This document shows positions 37,548 through 45,362 of a stretch of 64,000 bases of DNA, piece by piece. Every line of letters starts with the position of its first letter. The stretch's first letter is position 1. Position numbers and translations under genes: made by a program. Origin of the DNA: Arcticibacter pallidicorallinus (lineage in GTDB: Bacteria; Bacteroidota; Bacteroidia; Sphingobacteriales; Sphingobacteriaceae); the NCBI RefSeq assembly GCF_003002875.1, contig NZ_PVTH01000015.1:1-64000 (forward strand). The letters run 5' to 3'. The notes below the pieces were generated by a model, which saw nothing but the letters and a program-made list of their open reading frames with translations, made no database searches and had not been told where the DNA came from.

Positions 37548-38468
37548 TTAAATATTATTTATAGAATCCAGGATACCATATTCGGTGAGCAGCAGTTCTT
37601 TGATCGTTTCTTCTTCTTGTGCCGAAATCTTATAAAGAGGCGGTAAGACAGATGTCCCGCATAATCCATATGCATCCATCATAATTTTCAGAACAGGCAA
37701 TGACCTGCTCAGTATCTTATCTTTCTGGTAGATCGAAGAAATTCGATCTGCTTTATCTTGAGCTGCCCCTGACCGGTCTGCTTGTTGAGCTCTACCCGAC
37801 TCATAAATAATCCTATACAAGCCTGGAGTGAGGTTTCCTGTGCTTGGGACCATACCATCGGCCCCCCAGGCCATAGCTTTATGCGACATCAGGGCCCATC
37901 CCAACAGATAGGAAAAGTCTTCTCTATCTTTCCAAAGCTTAATCGCTTCTTCCACTCGTTGCTCTCCTTTTTCCGAGTCCTTAAAACCGACGATATTTTG
38001 ATGGTGACTCAACTTATCTGCAACAGAAAGAGGAATAGAAAGATGTGTTGTCGAAGGGATATTGTATACAATTAACGGAAGTGGTACTGCATCAGCCAGT
38101 TCTTGAAAATACCGGAGCATCTGATCCTCGTCAACCGGGTAGTAAGAGGGCATAGTCGATACCAGCACATCTGCACCCAGGTCAGAGAAGGCCCTTGCCT
38201 CCTCTAGCACAGAAGAGAGACAATTCCCCGAAATTCCTGCATATACCGTTTTTCTCTTTTTCGTAGCATGAACAGTCGCCTGCAGAAACTTTTTTCGTTC
38301 CTGGGGACAAATAGAGACAGATTCTCCCGTAGTTCCCAGCACAAATGGATGCGCATCGTGCAGTATCAGGTGATTCGTTATTCGCTCTGCAGCTTCTAAA
38401 TCAATTTTATATTTATCGGTAAAGGGTGTGATCATTGGAACCACTACCCCACTATATTTCTTTTCCAT
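37548..38468 (-). CDS. Dihydrodipicolinate synthase/N-acetylneuraminate lyase-family aldolase
   Basis: The TIM-barrel protein of about 306 residues has the class-I pyruvate aldolase blocks VLGTTGESVSICPQER, YNIPSTTHLS with the active-site Tyr, and the Schiff-base Lys in IVGFKDSEKGEQ. It should cleave or form a 2-keto-3-deoxy-type acid. A housekeeping DapA role is unlikely within this catabolic operon. The start is ATG 38468, one base after the TGA of the dehydrogenase gene (TGATATG). An ATG at 38507 would overlap that gene by 38 bases. Confidence 0.87.
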   Translation of the reverse strand: MEKKYSGVVVPMITPFTDKYKIDLEAAERITNHLILHDAHPFVLGTTGESVSICPQERKKFLQATVHATKKRKTVYAGISGNCLSSVLEEARAFSDLGADVLVSTMPSYYPVDEDQMLRYFQELADAVPLPLIVYNIPSTTHLSIPLSVADKLSHHQNIVGFKDSEKGEQRVEEAIKLWKDREDFSYLLGWALMSHKAMAWGADGMVPSTGNLTPGLYRIIYESGRAQQADRSGAAQDKADRISSIYQKDKILSRSLPVLKIMMDAYGLCGTSVLPPLYKISAQEEETIKELLLTEYGILDSINNI

Positions 38469-38469
38469 A

Positions 38470-39627
38470 TCACGAATTAAAAGCTGAGTGGTAAATATTA
38501 ACAGCATCCTGTCTGGTTATTTCCCTGACGCTGTTATTCAAAAGTCTTTGCACCTTCATCGCATCTACTGCCATCCCTTCAATCGCATCCTCCGGTATCC
38601 CTAGTTCCGAGAGCGAATCAGGTAATCCGCAATCCCGTATGAGCTCTTTCAACAACTGTATGCCTTGCTTTGCTGTCTCCACGGCCTCGCCTTGCGGTTG
38701 AGCGCCAAGCGCAAGTGCAACCTCAGCGTACCTTTCAGGAGCGGCCGATACACAATACTCCATTACGGCAGGAAGCATGAGTGATACCGACAAACCATGC
38801 GCGATATGAAAATCCGTGCCGAGTGGATATGCCAGAGCGTGAGCCGCGGCCGTATTCACCGGTCCTAAACACATTCCTCCATACATACTCCCGAGGGCAA
38901 TACTTGTCTTTGCCTCCAGATCATCCGCGTTATCACATGCACGTTTCAAATTTCGGGCAACCAACCGAATGCCTTCCAGCGCAATGACATCGACGATCGG
39001 ATGGGCAAATTTATTAGTATAGGCTTCCAAACAATGCGAAAGCGCATCAATTCCAGTTGCAGCGGTTATATGTTTCGGAACAGAAAGTGTTAATACAGGA
39101 TCAATGTATGCTGCGTCGGGAACCAAATATGGACTGATAACCCCAACCTTGTTACCCTCAGCGTTTACAAAAAGTGCATTAGGCGATACTTCACTGCCAG
39201 TTCCTGCAGTTGTCGGAATGCAGGCCAGATAGGTTCTTCGCTCCGTCAATTGCCTTATTCCGGTTATCTCCTCTGTCGACTGAGTATTCAACAGCTGGGC
39301 GGCAACCAGTTTCGCGGTGTCCATCACGCTTCCTCCCCCAATTCCTGCAACACTATCCGCACGGAAAGTTCGGGCCTCTTCAAGAATAACTTCAAACTCT
39401 GCAAAGGTTGGTTCAGCCTTTATGGTGTTACATATTTTGATTTTAATTCCCGATTCTGTAAGCTCGCTAATTTTGGGGCTTAGCAGGGGCTCGAGACTAT
39501 CAATCGACATAATAAACAGTCTTTTTAAGCCCAACATTTTAAAGTCGGTAATAAACTGGTCGAGGCTGTTTTCTCCGAAAACCAACGTTGGCGGATTTAA
39601 AAGTGTGATAAGGTTTCTATTCTTCAT
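38470..39627 (-). CDS. Iron-containing alcohol dehydrogenase, first gene of the sugar-acid operon
   Basis: The protein of about 385 residues has Fe-ADH blocks: the nucleotide-binding GIGGGSVMDTAKLVA, IPTTAGTGSEVSPNALF, and the metal ligands in TGIDALSHCLEAYTNKFAHP and AHALAYPLGTDFHIAHG. It probably reduces an aldehyde or oxidises an alcohol made during breakdown of the sugar acid. The ATG at 39627 was chosen over a TTG at 39642. The gene follows a fully readable promoter and LacI operator, so it leads the operon. Confidence 0.88.
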   Translation of the reverse strand: MKNRNLITLLNPPTLVFGENSLDQFITDFKMLGLKRLFIMSIDSLEPLLSPKISELTESGIKIKICNTIKAEPTFAEFEVILEEARTFRADSVAGIGGGSVMDTAKLVAAQLLNTQSTEEITGIRQLTERRTYLACIPTTAGTGSEVSPNALFVNAEGNKVGVISPYLVPDAAYIDPVLTLSVPKHITAATGIDALSHCLEAYTNKFAHPIVDVIALEGIRLVARNLKRACDNADDLEAKTSIALGSMYGGMCLGPVNTAAAHALAYPLGTDFHIAHGLSVSLMLPAVMEYCVSAAPERYAEVALALGAQPQGEAVETAKQGIQLLKELIRDCGLPDSLSELGIPEDAIEGMAVDAMKVQRLLNNSVREITRQDAVNIYHSAFNS

Positions 39628-39654
39628 TATCAGGTCAATCAATTAGGCGTTTGT

Positions 39655-39685
39655 CAAATGTAAACGATTACATTGGTAATCCAAA
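39655..39685 (-). promoter_or_regulatory. Promoter of the sugar-acid operon
   Basis: Read on the minus strand, TTTG (39685-39682), exactly 19 bases, then TACATTTG (39662-39655) is an ideal Bacteroidota promoter. Transcription would start near 39648 and leave a leader of about 20 bases before the ATG at 39627. The -7 box overlaps the LacI-type palindrome, so repressor binding would block the polymerase directly. Confidence 0.7.
39657..39674. promoter_or_regulatory. LacI-family operator (18-bp near-perfect palindrome)
   Basis: AATGTAAACGATTACATT is a palindrome with central CG in which 8 of 9 pairs match. The size, symmetry and central CG are typical of LacI/GalR operators. It lies between the stop of the LacI-type regulator gene and the start of the alcohol dehydrogenase gene, inside the operon promoter. 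I infer it is the target of the adjacent regulator. Confidence 0.7.
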
Positions 39686-39699
39686 GAAAAACCTGAACT

Positions 39700-40701
39700 T
39701 TACGAGCCACAGGATTTACGTATCATTAGTTCGGTTTTCAAAATAATACTGGCAACAGACCGGTCCGGCTTGTTAATGCGTTGAATCAAGAGTTCACATG
39801 AGCGCCTGCCAATCTCAAAGCCGGGTTGCCTTACTGCGGTTAAGGGCGGATTAAGCGAATTTGCCCAGTAAACATCATCAAACCCCACAATAGCTATATC
39901 CTCAGGGATCCGGAGCCCCCGTCTATTGATGGTGTCCAGTGCCCCGAGCGTTATCAGGTTATTCGCGGTAAAGATCGCTGTAGGCGGATTCTCCAGCTCA
40001 AGAAGATGAGCCGTTTTTTCGGCGCCGCTATCATAGTCCGAATTACTGCTTACAATAATCTCGGGATCTATTTCCAGATCGTACATTTTCATCGCTTCCT
40101 CATATCCTGCCATCCTTTCGTGTGTAGTCGGCAGGAAGGGCTTCCCGGTAACATGTCCTATCCTGGTATGCCCCAACCCTATCAAATGCTGAACGGCATT
40201 AAACACTCCCTGCTGATTGTCCACCTTCACGAGGTCCACATCTACGTCTTTCATGCCTCTATCTATACAAACGATTGGAAACCCGTCTTCTATTAAGGCT
40301 TTTATGTAAACGTCCTTTTCGTTAGACGGAGCCACAATGAATCCATCTACAGATTCAGACTTAAGAATATCAATATAAAGTTTCTCCTTTTTCTCATCTT
40401 GAGAGAAGTTTCCTATAATCACAACCGAGTTATGTGCGTATGCATAGTCTTCAATCCCACGGATAACGTCAACATAGAACGGATTTTGAATGTCGGGAAT
40501 CAGTAAGCCAATAATCCGGCTGTTCGTTTTTGTCGAGCGTAAACGCTGGGCTACCCTGTTGGGTGTATAATTCAACTTCTTTATAGCTGCCAGTACTTTC
40601 TGCTTGGTGTCTTCTTTAACAACGTCATCAGAATTCAATACTCTGGATACAGTTGCGACTGAAACACCGGCCATATCAGCTACATTTTTAAGACTCGACA
40701 T
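39700..40701 (-). CDS. LacI/GalR-family transcriptional regulator of the sugar-acid operon
   Basis: The 333-residue regulator has the N-terminal helix-turn-helix NVADMAGVSVATVSRVLN and hinge PNRVAQRLRS, followed by a periplasmic-binding-protein-like effector domain (IIGLLIPDIQNPFYVDVI, VGFDDVYWANSLNPPLTAVR). It is transcribed in the same direction as the operon and ends 25 bases before the operator. It most likely represses the operon until a sugar acid or phosphorylated intermediate binds. Confidence 0.92.
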   Translation of the reverse strand: MSSLKNVADMAGVSVATVSRVLNSDDVVKEDTKQKVLAAIKKLNYTPNRVAQRLRSTKTNSRIIGLLIPDIQNPFYVDVIRGIEDYAYAHNSVVIIGNFSQDEKKEKLYIDILKSESVDGFIVAPSNEKDVYIKALIEDGFPIVCIDRGMKDVDVDLVKVDNQQGVFNAVQHLIGLGHTRIGHVTGKPFLPTTHERMAGYEEAMKMYDLEIDPEIIVSSNSDYDSGAEKTAHLLELENPPTAIFTANNLITLGALDTINRRGLRIPEDIAIVGFDDVYWANSLNPPLTAVRQPGFEIGRRSCELLIQRINKPDRSVASIILKTELMIRKSCGS

Positions 40702-40729
40702 AGATTATCGTATAGCAATTGGTTAAATC

Positions 40730-40737
40730 CAAATGTA
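40730..40737 (-). promoter_or_regulatory. Candidate -7 box of the LacI-type regulator gene
   Basis: On the minus strand this reads TACATTTG, the same -7 sequence as in the operon promoter. It lies 28 bases upstream of the ATG. The upstream TTTG (40768-40765) is 27 bases away, longer than usual, so the promoter is only partly supported. The sequence CAAATGTA is also shared with the start of the operator, which could hint at autoregulation. Confidence 0.35.
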
Positions 40738-40788
40738 TTTCATTTTTATTATAAATGACACAGCCAAACTCTCGAGAACGAAAATTAT

Positions 40789-41200
40789 TTAAAGTGCCTC
40801 CGTTTTAAAGGATGGAACTAGAAAAGTCGCAGGGTCGATTTTTGACTCGGGATCTGGAAGATCGTACTTCTGATCCGTAGGCGTATCGCGGTCGGGAAAC
40901 GTGTGGTATCTCTGGTTCGGAAAGAAACCGTGCTACATGATCCAACGGTGCAAAGAAAGTATTCTCTGACATTTTCTCGCCATTTACGGTGACAGTATAC
41001 ATATGCGCATCGAGATCGACAACGATTTCATACCGTGTCCCCGAATGATAATTTAACAGCGTCTTGTTTCGATAACCCGCTTTTAATCTGAACAAGCCCT
41101 GTTCATCGAATGAAATACGGATTCCGGGCGTTCCCTTCTGATCCTGAAATTCGACGTCAAGGAGGCCCTTCTCGTTCTGCTGAGGATCACCGGGAAAGAC
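40789..41200 (-). pseudogene. Truncated, frameshifted C-terminal remnant of a secreted protein
   Basis: One frame reads from about 41200 through VFPGDPQQNEKG, GIRISFDEQGLFRLKAGYRN and YEIVVDLDAHMYTVTVNGEK up to HVARF near 40925. Sensible sequence then continues in the next frame (RYHTFPDRDTPTDQKYDLP ... FLVPSFKTEAL) to a stop at 40789. The composition resembles a beta-sandwich end domain of large secreted Bacteroidota enzymes (inference). The upstream part is missing: the coding-like sequence stops at the terminator of the next gene. The unshifted frame alone ends at 40805 with an unrelated tail. This is a decayed gene end with a single-base frameshift near 40915-40928. Confidence 0.7.
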
Positions 41201-41204
41201 ATAT

Positions 41205-41240
41205 AAAATAAAAAAGAGCCCTAAGGCTCTTTTTTATTTT
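41205..41240 (-). terminator. Intrinsic terminator after the SPW gene (perfect 16-bp stem)
   Basis: AAAATAAAAAAGAGCC and GGCTCTTTTTTATTTT form a perfect 16-bp stem with a 4-base loop (CTAA), with a T-run on either strand. It directly follows the SPW gene stop and marks the point where the pseudogene remnant begins. Confidence 0.9.
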
Positions 41241-41243
41241 CAT

Positions 41244-41624
41244 TTAAGCATGGCCGACATTTCCATGCCCAAAAGAATGTTGAGACGTTCTTTGAGTACA
41301 GAGCGCAGCACCGATTTCCATAACACCTAGAATAAGGTGAGGAAGATAGACTGCATCATTGAAACCCAAAAGCCATGGAGAGGCCGCCAGGAATAAACCT
41401 GCAATTAAATCCATAGTGAGATGTGCACCCATCGAAAGTGCCTTCATCGCTCCTCCTTCATAGTCAGTAATTAGCGACATTACTAGCATTAGCACACCAA
41501 CGGCTACCGCGCTCCACTTCGCAGACTCTACGTCCGAAAATCCAAACAGCCACGGTGATGCGATTAACAACACACCCATTACATAGTCTAATACGGCATG
41601 GGTTTTTCTGGAGATAAATTTCAT
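41244..41624 (-). CDS. SPW-repeat membrane protein
   Basis: The protein of about 126 residues has four hydrophobic helices arranged as two SPW repeats. The signatures SPWLFGF (about residue 28) and SPWLLGF (about residue 88) are present. The C-terminus is polar with several His residues. The ATG at 41624 (MKFISRKTHAVLDYVMG) was chosen over an upstream ATG at 41648 because the family begins there. The function of SPW proteins is unknown. It has its own strong terminator. Confidence 0.85.
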   Translation of the reverse strand: MKFISRKTHAVLDYVMGVLLIASPWLFGFSDVESAKWSAVAVGVLMLVMSLITDYEGGAMKALSMGAHLTMDLIAGLFLAASPWLLGFNDAVYLPHLILGVMEIGAALCTQRTSQHSFGHGNVGHA

Positions 41625-41719
41625 GGTAAATAAGATTAAGTTAAACATAGGTTTTGATACCTAATCCATTCAAAGGACATGCCAAACAGTGCTTTCAATA
41701 TTTCCCAAGGTATACAACT

Positions 41720-42490
41720 TTACTTCACAATTCGCCCGTTTAAACTGCTGAGGTTATTCACAGCGTCACCCATTGTATTATTAAAGTACGCGAACACATC
41801 CTTTCCTTCGTCTAACCAATCATTAATATAGGAGGCATATTCATCAAGAAATCCCTCCGCATAACTTCCCCTGTACCCCTTTTCAGGACCATGAAAGCGT
41901 AAGTAGACAAAGTCTTGCTCCGGCTCCCGAAACGGTGTAGCAGAACTGTACATATCATGCATCACCATAGTGGCACCCAACTCGTAAAGCAGATCGTAAA
42001 CATCCTCTTTATACCAAGAAGCGTGTCTGAACTCAACCGCAATACGCCAGGGAAGTGTTGATGTAGCGTCTCTGAGATTAATGAGAAGAGCCTGCAATTG
42101 CCTGATGTGATCAACACTGACACTTGGCGGAAACTGAACAAGCACACACCCCCGCTTTTCGGCCGCTTTATCAACCACCCTAAAAAATCGAAACACATCC
42201 TCCGGTTCGAAAACCAGGCCCCTATTATGTGTTATCTCCCTCCAGAGCTTAAATGTAAACCGAAAGCTCTGAGGCACCATCTCCACCCATTTACTTACTG
42301 TCACAGGCATAGGAAGCTTATAAAAAGAACTATTTATCTCTACGCTATCGAAAAGTGATCCGTAATAGCATAGCCTGCTCTTATCCTGGTATTCCGGTGG
42401 AAAGTGCTGTTTGTTAGGTACCGGCAGAACGACATTACTGGTTCCCGAATAGAACCGACCCCTTGTATGTGATAAAGCGCCTTCTCCCAT
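41720..42490 (-). CDS. DUF72 family protein
   Basis: The 256-residue TIM-barrel-like protein has DUF72 blocks: RFYSGTSNVVLP near the start, FDSVEINSSFYKLP, VLVQFPPSV, RIAVEFRHASWYKEDVY, DFVYLRFHGP and VFAYFNNTMGDA. The biochemical role of DUF72 is unknown. Its ATG overlaps the stop of the DNA ligase D gene by one base, so it is translated from the same message. This ligD-DUF72 linkage may hint at a link to nucleic-acid repair, which is inference only. Confidence 0.87.
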   Translation of the reverse strand: MGEGALSHTRGRFYSGTSNVVLPVPNKQHFPPEYQDKSRLCYYGSLFDSVEINSSFYKLPMPVTVSKWVEMVPQSFRFTFKLWREITHNRGLVFEPEDVFRFFRVVDKAAEKRGCVLVQFPPSVSVDHIRQLQALLINLRDATSTLPWRIAVEFRHASWYKEDVYDLLYELGATMVMHDMYSSATPFREPEQDFVYLRFHGPEKGYRGSYAEGFLDEYASYINDWLDEGKDVFAYFNNTMGDAVNNLSSLNGRIVK

Positions 42491-45216
42491 TAACCAAAAA
42501 TACTTTTCATTTTCTTCAAGGTCTTCTCCAGATCAATTCCCTTGCCAAGTGCTCCCTTGAACAGATCACCTTCAACTTTCAGACGTTCCACCGTATTAAA
42601 TATGGTAAAATCCCTCATCTTCAAACCTGGTTTAACTTCATCCCAATGCAGCGGCATCGAAACAGTTGCACCAACCTTCGGCCTTAACGAATATGGTCCG
42701 GCAATAGTAGCTCCGGGACGGTTTTGCAGAAAATCAAGGTACATCTTTCCTTTCCTGTTAGCGACCATGCGCTCCAGGCTTGTAAAGTCCGGAATATGTT
42801 TATGAACAATATTCACCAGCAGCCTGGCAAACATCTGAGATTGATCATAGGTATACTTGGATCCGAGGGGAATGTAAATATGCATACCGGTGGATCCGGA
42901 TGTCTTGCAGCTGGAAGGCACGCCAATTGCGTCAAGTACCTTTTTCACTTCAAGTGCCGCTTCTATCACCTGATCGAAGGTATTCTTATCCGGATCAAGG
43001 TCTACCACACAATAGTCAGGATTATCCGGAGACTGTACCCGGCTGAACCAGGGGTTCATCTCGATACAGCCGAGTGTCGCCATCCAGAGTAAACTAGCTT
43101 CATCCGTCCCAACAAGATACTCTTTATCCTCACCATCGCTAGTCGTATACGGAAAAGTTTTCGCCCATTCAGGAGCTTTCCCCTTAACATCTTTCTGATA
43201 AAAGCTGGAAGCATGAATGCCTCCGGGAAAACGATTTAAAGACATCGGACGGTCTTTCAAGTATGGGAGGATAAATTCAGCTACCTGGTAGTAGTAGTTA
43301 AACATGTCACGCTTGGTAACGTTATCCTCTGGCCAGTAGACCTTGCTTAGGTTGGTGAATTTAAGGTCGTGCCCGCAGATCTTCCTAACTTGGGTCTCAT
43401 CTTTAGGATTTAACAGCGTCTTTCGTTCTTTCTCTTTTGGTGGCTTGAGAGCTTTGAATCCTTCCGGCTCTTTCGCTTTTTTATCCACCTCTTCTACAAT
43501 CTCCGGCGTATGAATAGTGGTTTCCCTTACCACCTCTTTAGCTTTCTTGTCTTCTCTCATACCCTGAAAGGACGGATGCCTGAAAACACCGTCGGTGGTC
43601 ACTTCACTAAATGCCACCTCGCAAACCAACTCCGGTTTCAGCCATGTCGCTTTTGCTTTCGGCGGGTTCGGGCGGAAGCGCGAAGGCTTGTTAACATCCG
43701 GCAGTTCGCTAAACGGCGAGTCATTTGTTATCAGCGGCGTCATCTGTGCCATCATTTCCTTCTGCAGCTTGTCTGAAAATCCTGTGCCAACTTTGCCGAC
43801 ATATTGAAGTGCTCCATCCTCATATACCCCAAGGAGAAGCGAAGAAAACTGCTTCGATGTTCCTTCATTTTTTGTAAAGCCAGCAATGATCACCTCCTGC
43901 CGCTTATGCACTTTTACCTTGAGCCATTCTTTTGAACGCACGTCGGTCATATAGGTGCTGTCCGATTTTTTAGCTATGATCCCCTCAAGACCCATCCTCT
44001 CTGCAGCTGCGAAAAAGTCCAGGCCATTCGCACTGAATACCTTACTCAGCCGCACACGGTCGTCGTCCGTTGGCATAACCTCCGCGAGAATCGCCTGCCG
44101 CTGGTTCAATGGCAGCCCCCTCAGGTCCTTTCCGTCATACCAGAGCAAATCGAATACATAAAACGCAAGATCGCCATCTGCCTCGCTGCGCCAGTTTTGA
44201 AGGTCGCCAAAGTTAGATACGCCTTTTTCGTTCAAAACGAGAATTTCACCGTCCAGCACCGCGTTGATCTTCCAACCTTTCATTATATCATATATAGGAT
44301 AAAAACGGTCGCTGAACGATTTGTTATTACGCGACTGAAGCTCTACCTGCCCTTCGTTAACAAATGCGAGGGCACGATAGCCATCCCATTTCACCTCATA
44401 CTGCCATCCCGGTGCATCGAAAGGTTCGTCTACCAGCGATGCAAGCATAGGCTTGATATTGGTAGGCATATCGCTTGCCGGAAGCTTTTTCAGGATCTTC
44501 TGAACATCAATATCCTCCGTATTCAGATCAGTGTCTTCCGGAGCAGCTACCTCATCCGCGGGTTGTGCTGCCTCTTTCTTTTTCCTGGTTTTCGGCTTTG
44601 AGAGTTTCTCCTCCTGACCGTTCTTCCAAACCTTAACACTTGTCTCAGACATAGATTCAATCGTCTTACCAGATAAGACAGATTTATCCAGCTTCGTGAT
44701 ATCCTTCTTCGATGCGAAATCATCATTATGCTTGATTAGCAGCCAGGCGTTATCTCCCATGCCATGGGTTTTGACCAGAGCAAACTCACCTTCAAGCTTC
44801 TCACCATGCAACTTGACTTTTAAGGAACCCTCCTTTAGCTGCTGCAGCAAGTGCTTCTCCTGTGCTTTTTTACCGGAAATCTTTTCAAGCGGCTCATAGG
44901 TTCCCTCATCCCACACAATCACGGTTCCGCCTCCATACTCACCCTTTGGAATAATGCCCTCAAAACTACGGTAGTCGTACGGATGGTCCTCCACCATCAT
45001 TGCCAGACGTTTTATCTTAGGATCTGTAGACGGACCTTTTGGCACCGCCCAACTCTTCAGCACTCCTTCCATTTCTAAACGGAAGTCATAATGAAGGCGT
45101 GAAGCATCATGCTTTTGTATCACAAAGCGTAATTTGCTTCTGTCTTTACTCTTGCCGGCCTTAGGTTCGGCCGTCTTGGCAAAGTCCCGCTTCTCAACAT
45201 ATTTTTCCAGGCTCAT
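42490..45216 (-). CDS. ligD: ATP-dependent DNA ligase D (three-domain NHEJ enzyme)
   Basis: The 908-residue enzyme contains the phosphoesterase domain (RFVIQKHDASRLHYDFRLEM, VPKGPS; about residues 20-180), the ATP ligase domain with the adenylated Lys276 in YEVKWDGYRALAF and motif DGEILVL, and the C-terminal primase-polymerase domain (about 610-900, LSKVYWPEDNVTKRDM, VVDLDPDK, CKTSGSTGMHIY). It repairs double-strand breaks by non-homologous end joining. No Ku gene is in this window, so Ku must be encoded elsewhere. The ATG at 45216 was chosen over a TTG at 45276. Confidence 0.96.
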   Translation of the reverse strand: MSLEKYVEKRDFAKTAEPKAGKSKDRSKLRFVIQKHDASRLHYDFRLEMEGVLKSWAVPKGPSTDPKIKRLAMMVEDHPYDYRSFEGIIPKGEYGGGTVIVWDEGTYEPLEKISGKKAQEKHLLQQLKEGSLKVKLHGEKLEGEFALVKTHGMGDNAWLLIKHNDDFASKKDITKLDKSVLSGKTIESMSETSVKVWKNGQEEKLSKPKTRKKKEAAQPADEVAAPEDTDLNTEDIDVQKILKKLPASDMPTNIKPMLASLVDEPFDAPGWQYEVKWDGYRALAFVNEGQVELQSRNNKSFSDRFYPIYDIMKGWKINAVLDGEILVLNEKGVSNFGDLQNWRSEADGDLAFYVFDLLWYDGKDLRGLPLNQRQAILAEVMPTDDDRVRLSKVFSANGLDFFAAAERMGLEGIIAKKSDSTYMTDVRSKEWLKVKVHKRQEVIIAGFTKNEGTSKQFSSLLLGVYEDGALQYVGKVGTGFSDKLQKEMMAQMTPLITNDSPFSELPDVNKPSRFRPNPPKAKATWLKPELVCEVAFSEVTTDGVFRHPSFQGMREDKKAKEVVRETTIHTPEIVEEVDKKAKEPEGFKALKPPKEKERKTLLNPKDETQVRKICGHDLKFTNLSKVYWPEDNVTKRDMFNYYYQVAEFILPYLKDRPMSLNRFPGGIHASSFYQKDVKGKAPEWAKTFPYTTSDGEDKEYLVGTDEASLLWMATLGCIEMNPWFSRVQSPDNPDYCVVDLDPDKNTFDQVIEAALEVKKVLDAIGVPSSCKTSGSTGMHIYIPLGSKYTYDQSQMFARLLVNIVHKHIPDFTSLERMVANRKGKMYLDFLQNRPGATIAGPYSLRPKVGATVSMPLHWDEVKPGLKMRDFTIFNTVERLKVEGDLFKGALGKGIDLEKTLKKMKSIFG

Positions 45217-45362
45217 AACAATTGATTCTGCAATTCTAACAAGATCACCCTCACAATAGTTTGTGCGGGTTCCCAAAAGCGCATAATCATTCTGCTGCTA
45301 ATATTTCACTGGAAAATCGTAAACCAACAAAACATCCTGTTGTTAATTCCGAAAACAGAACC

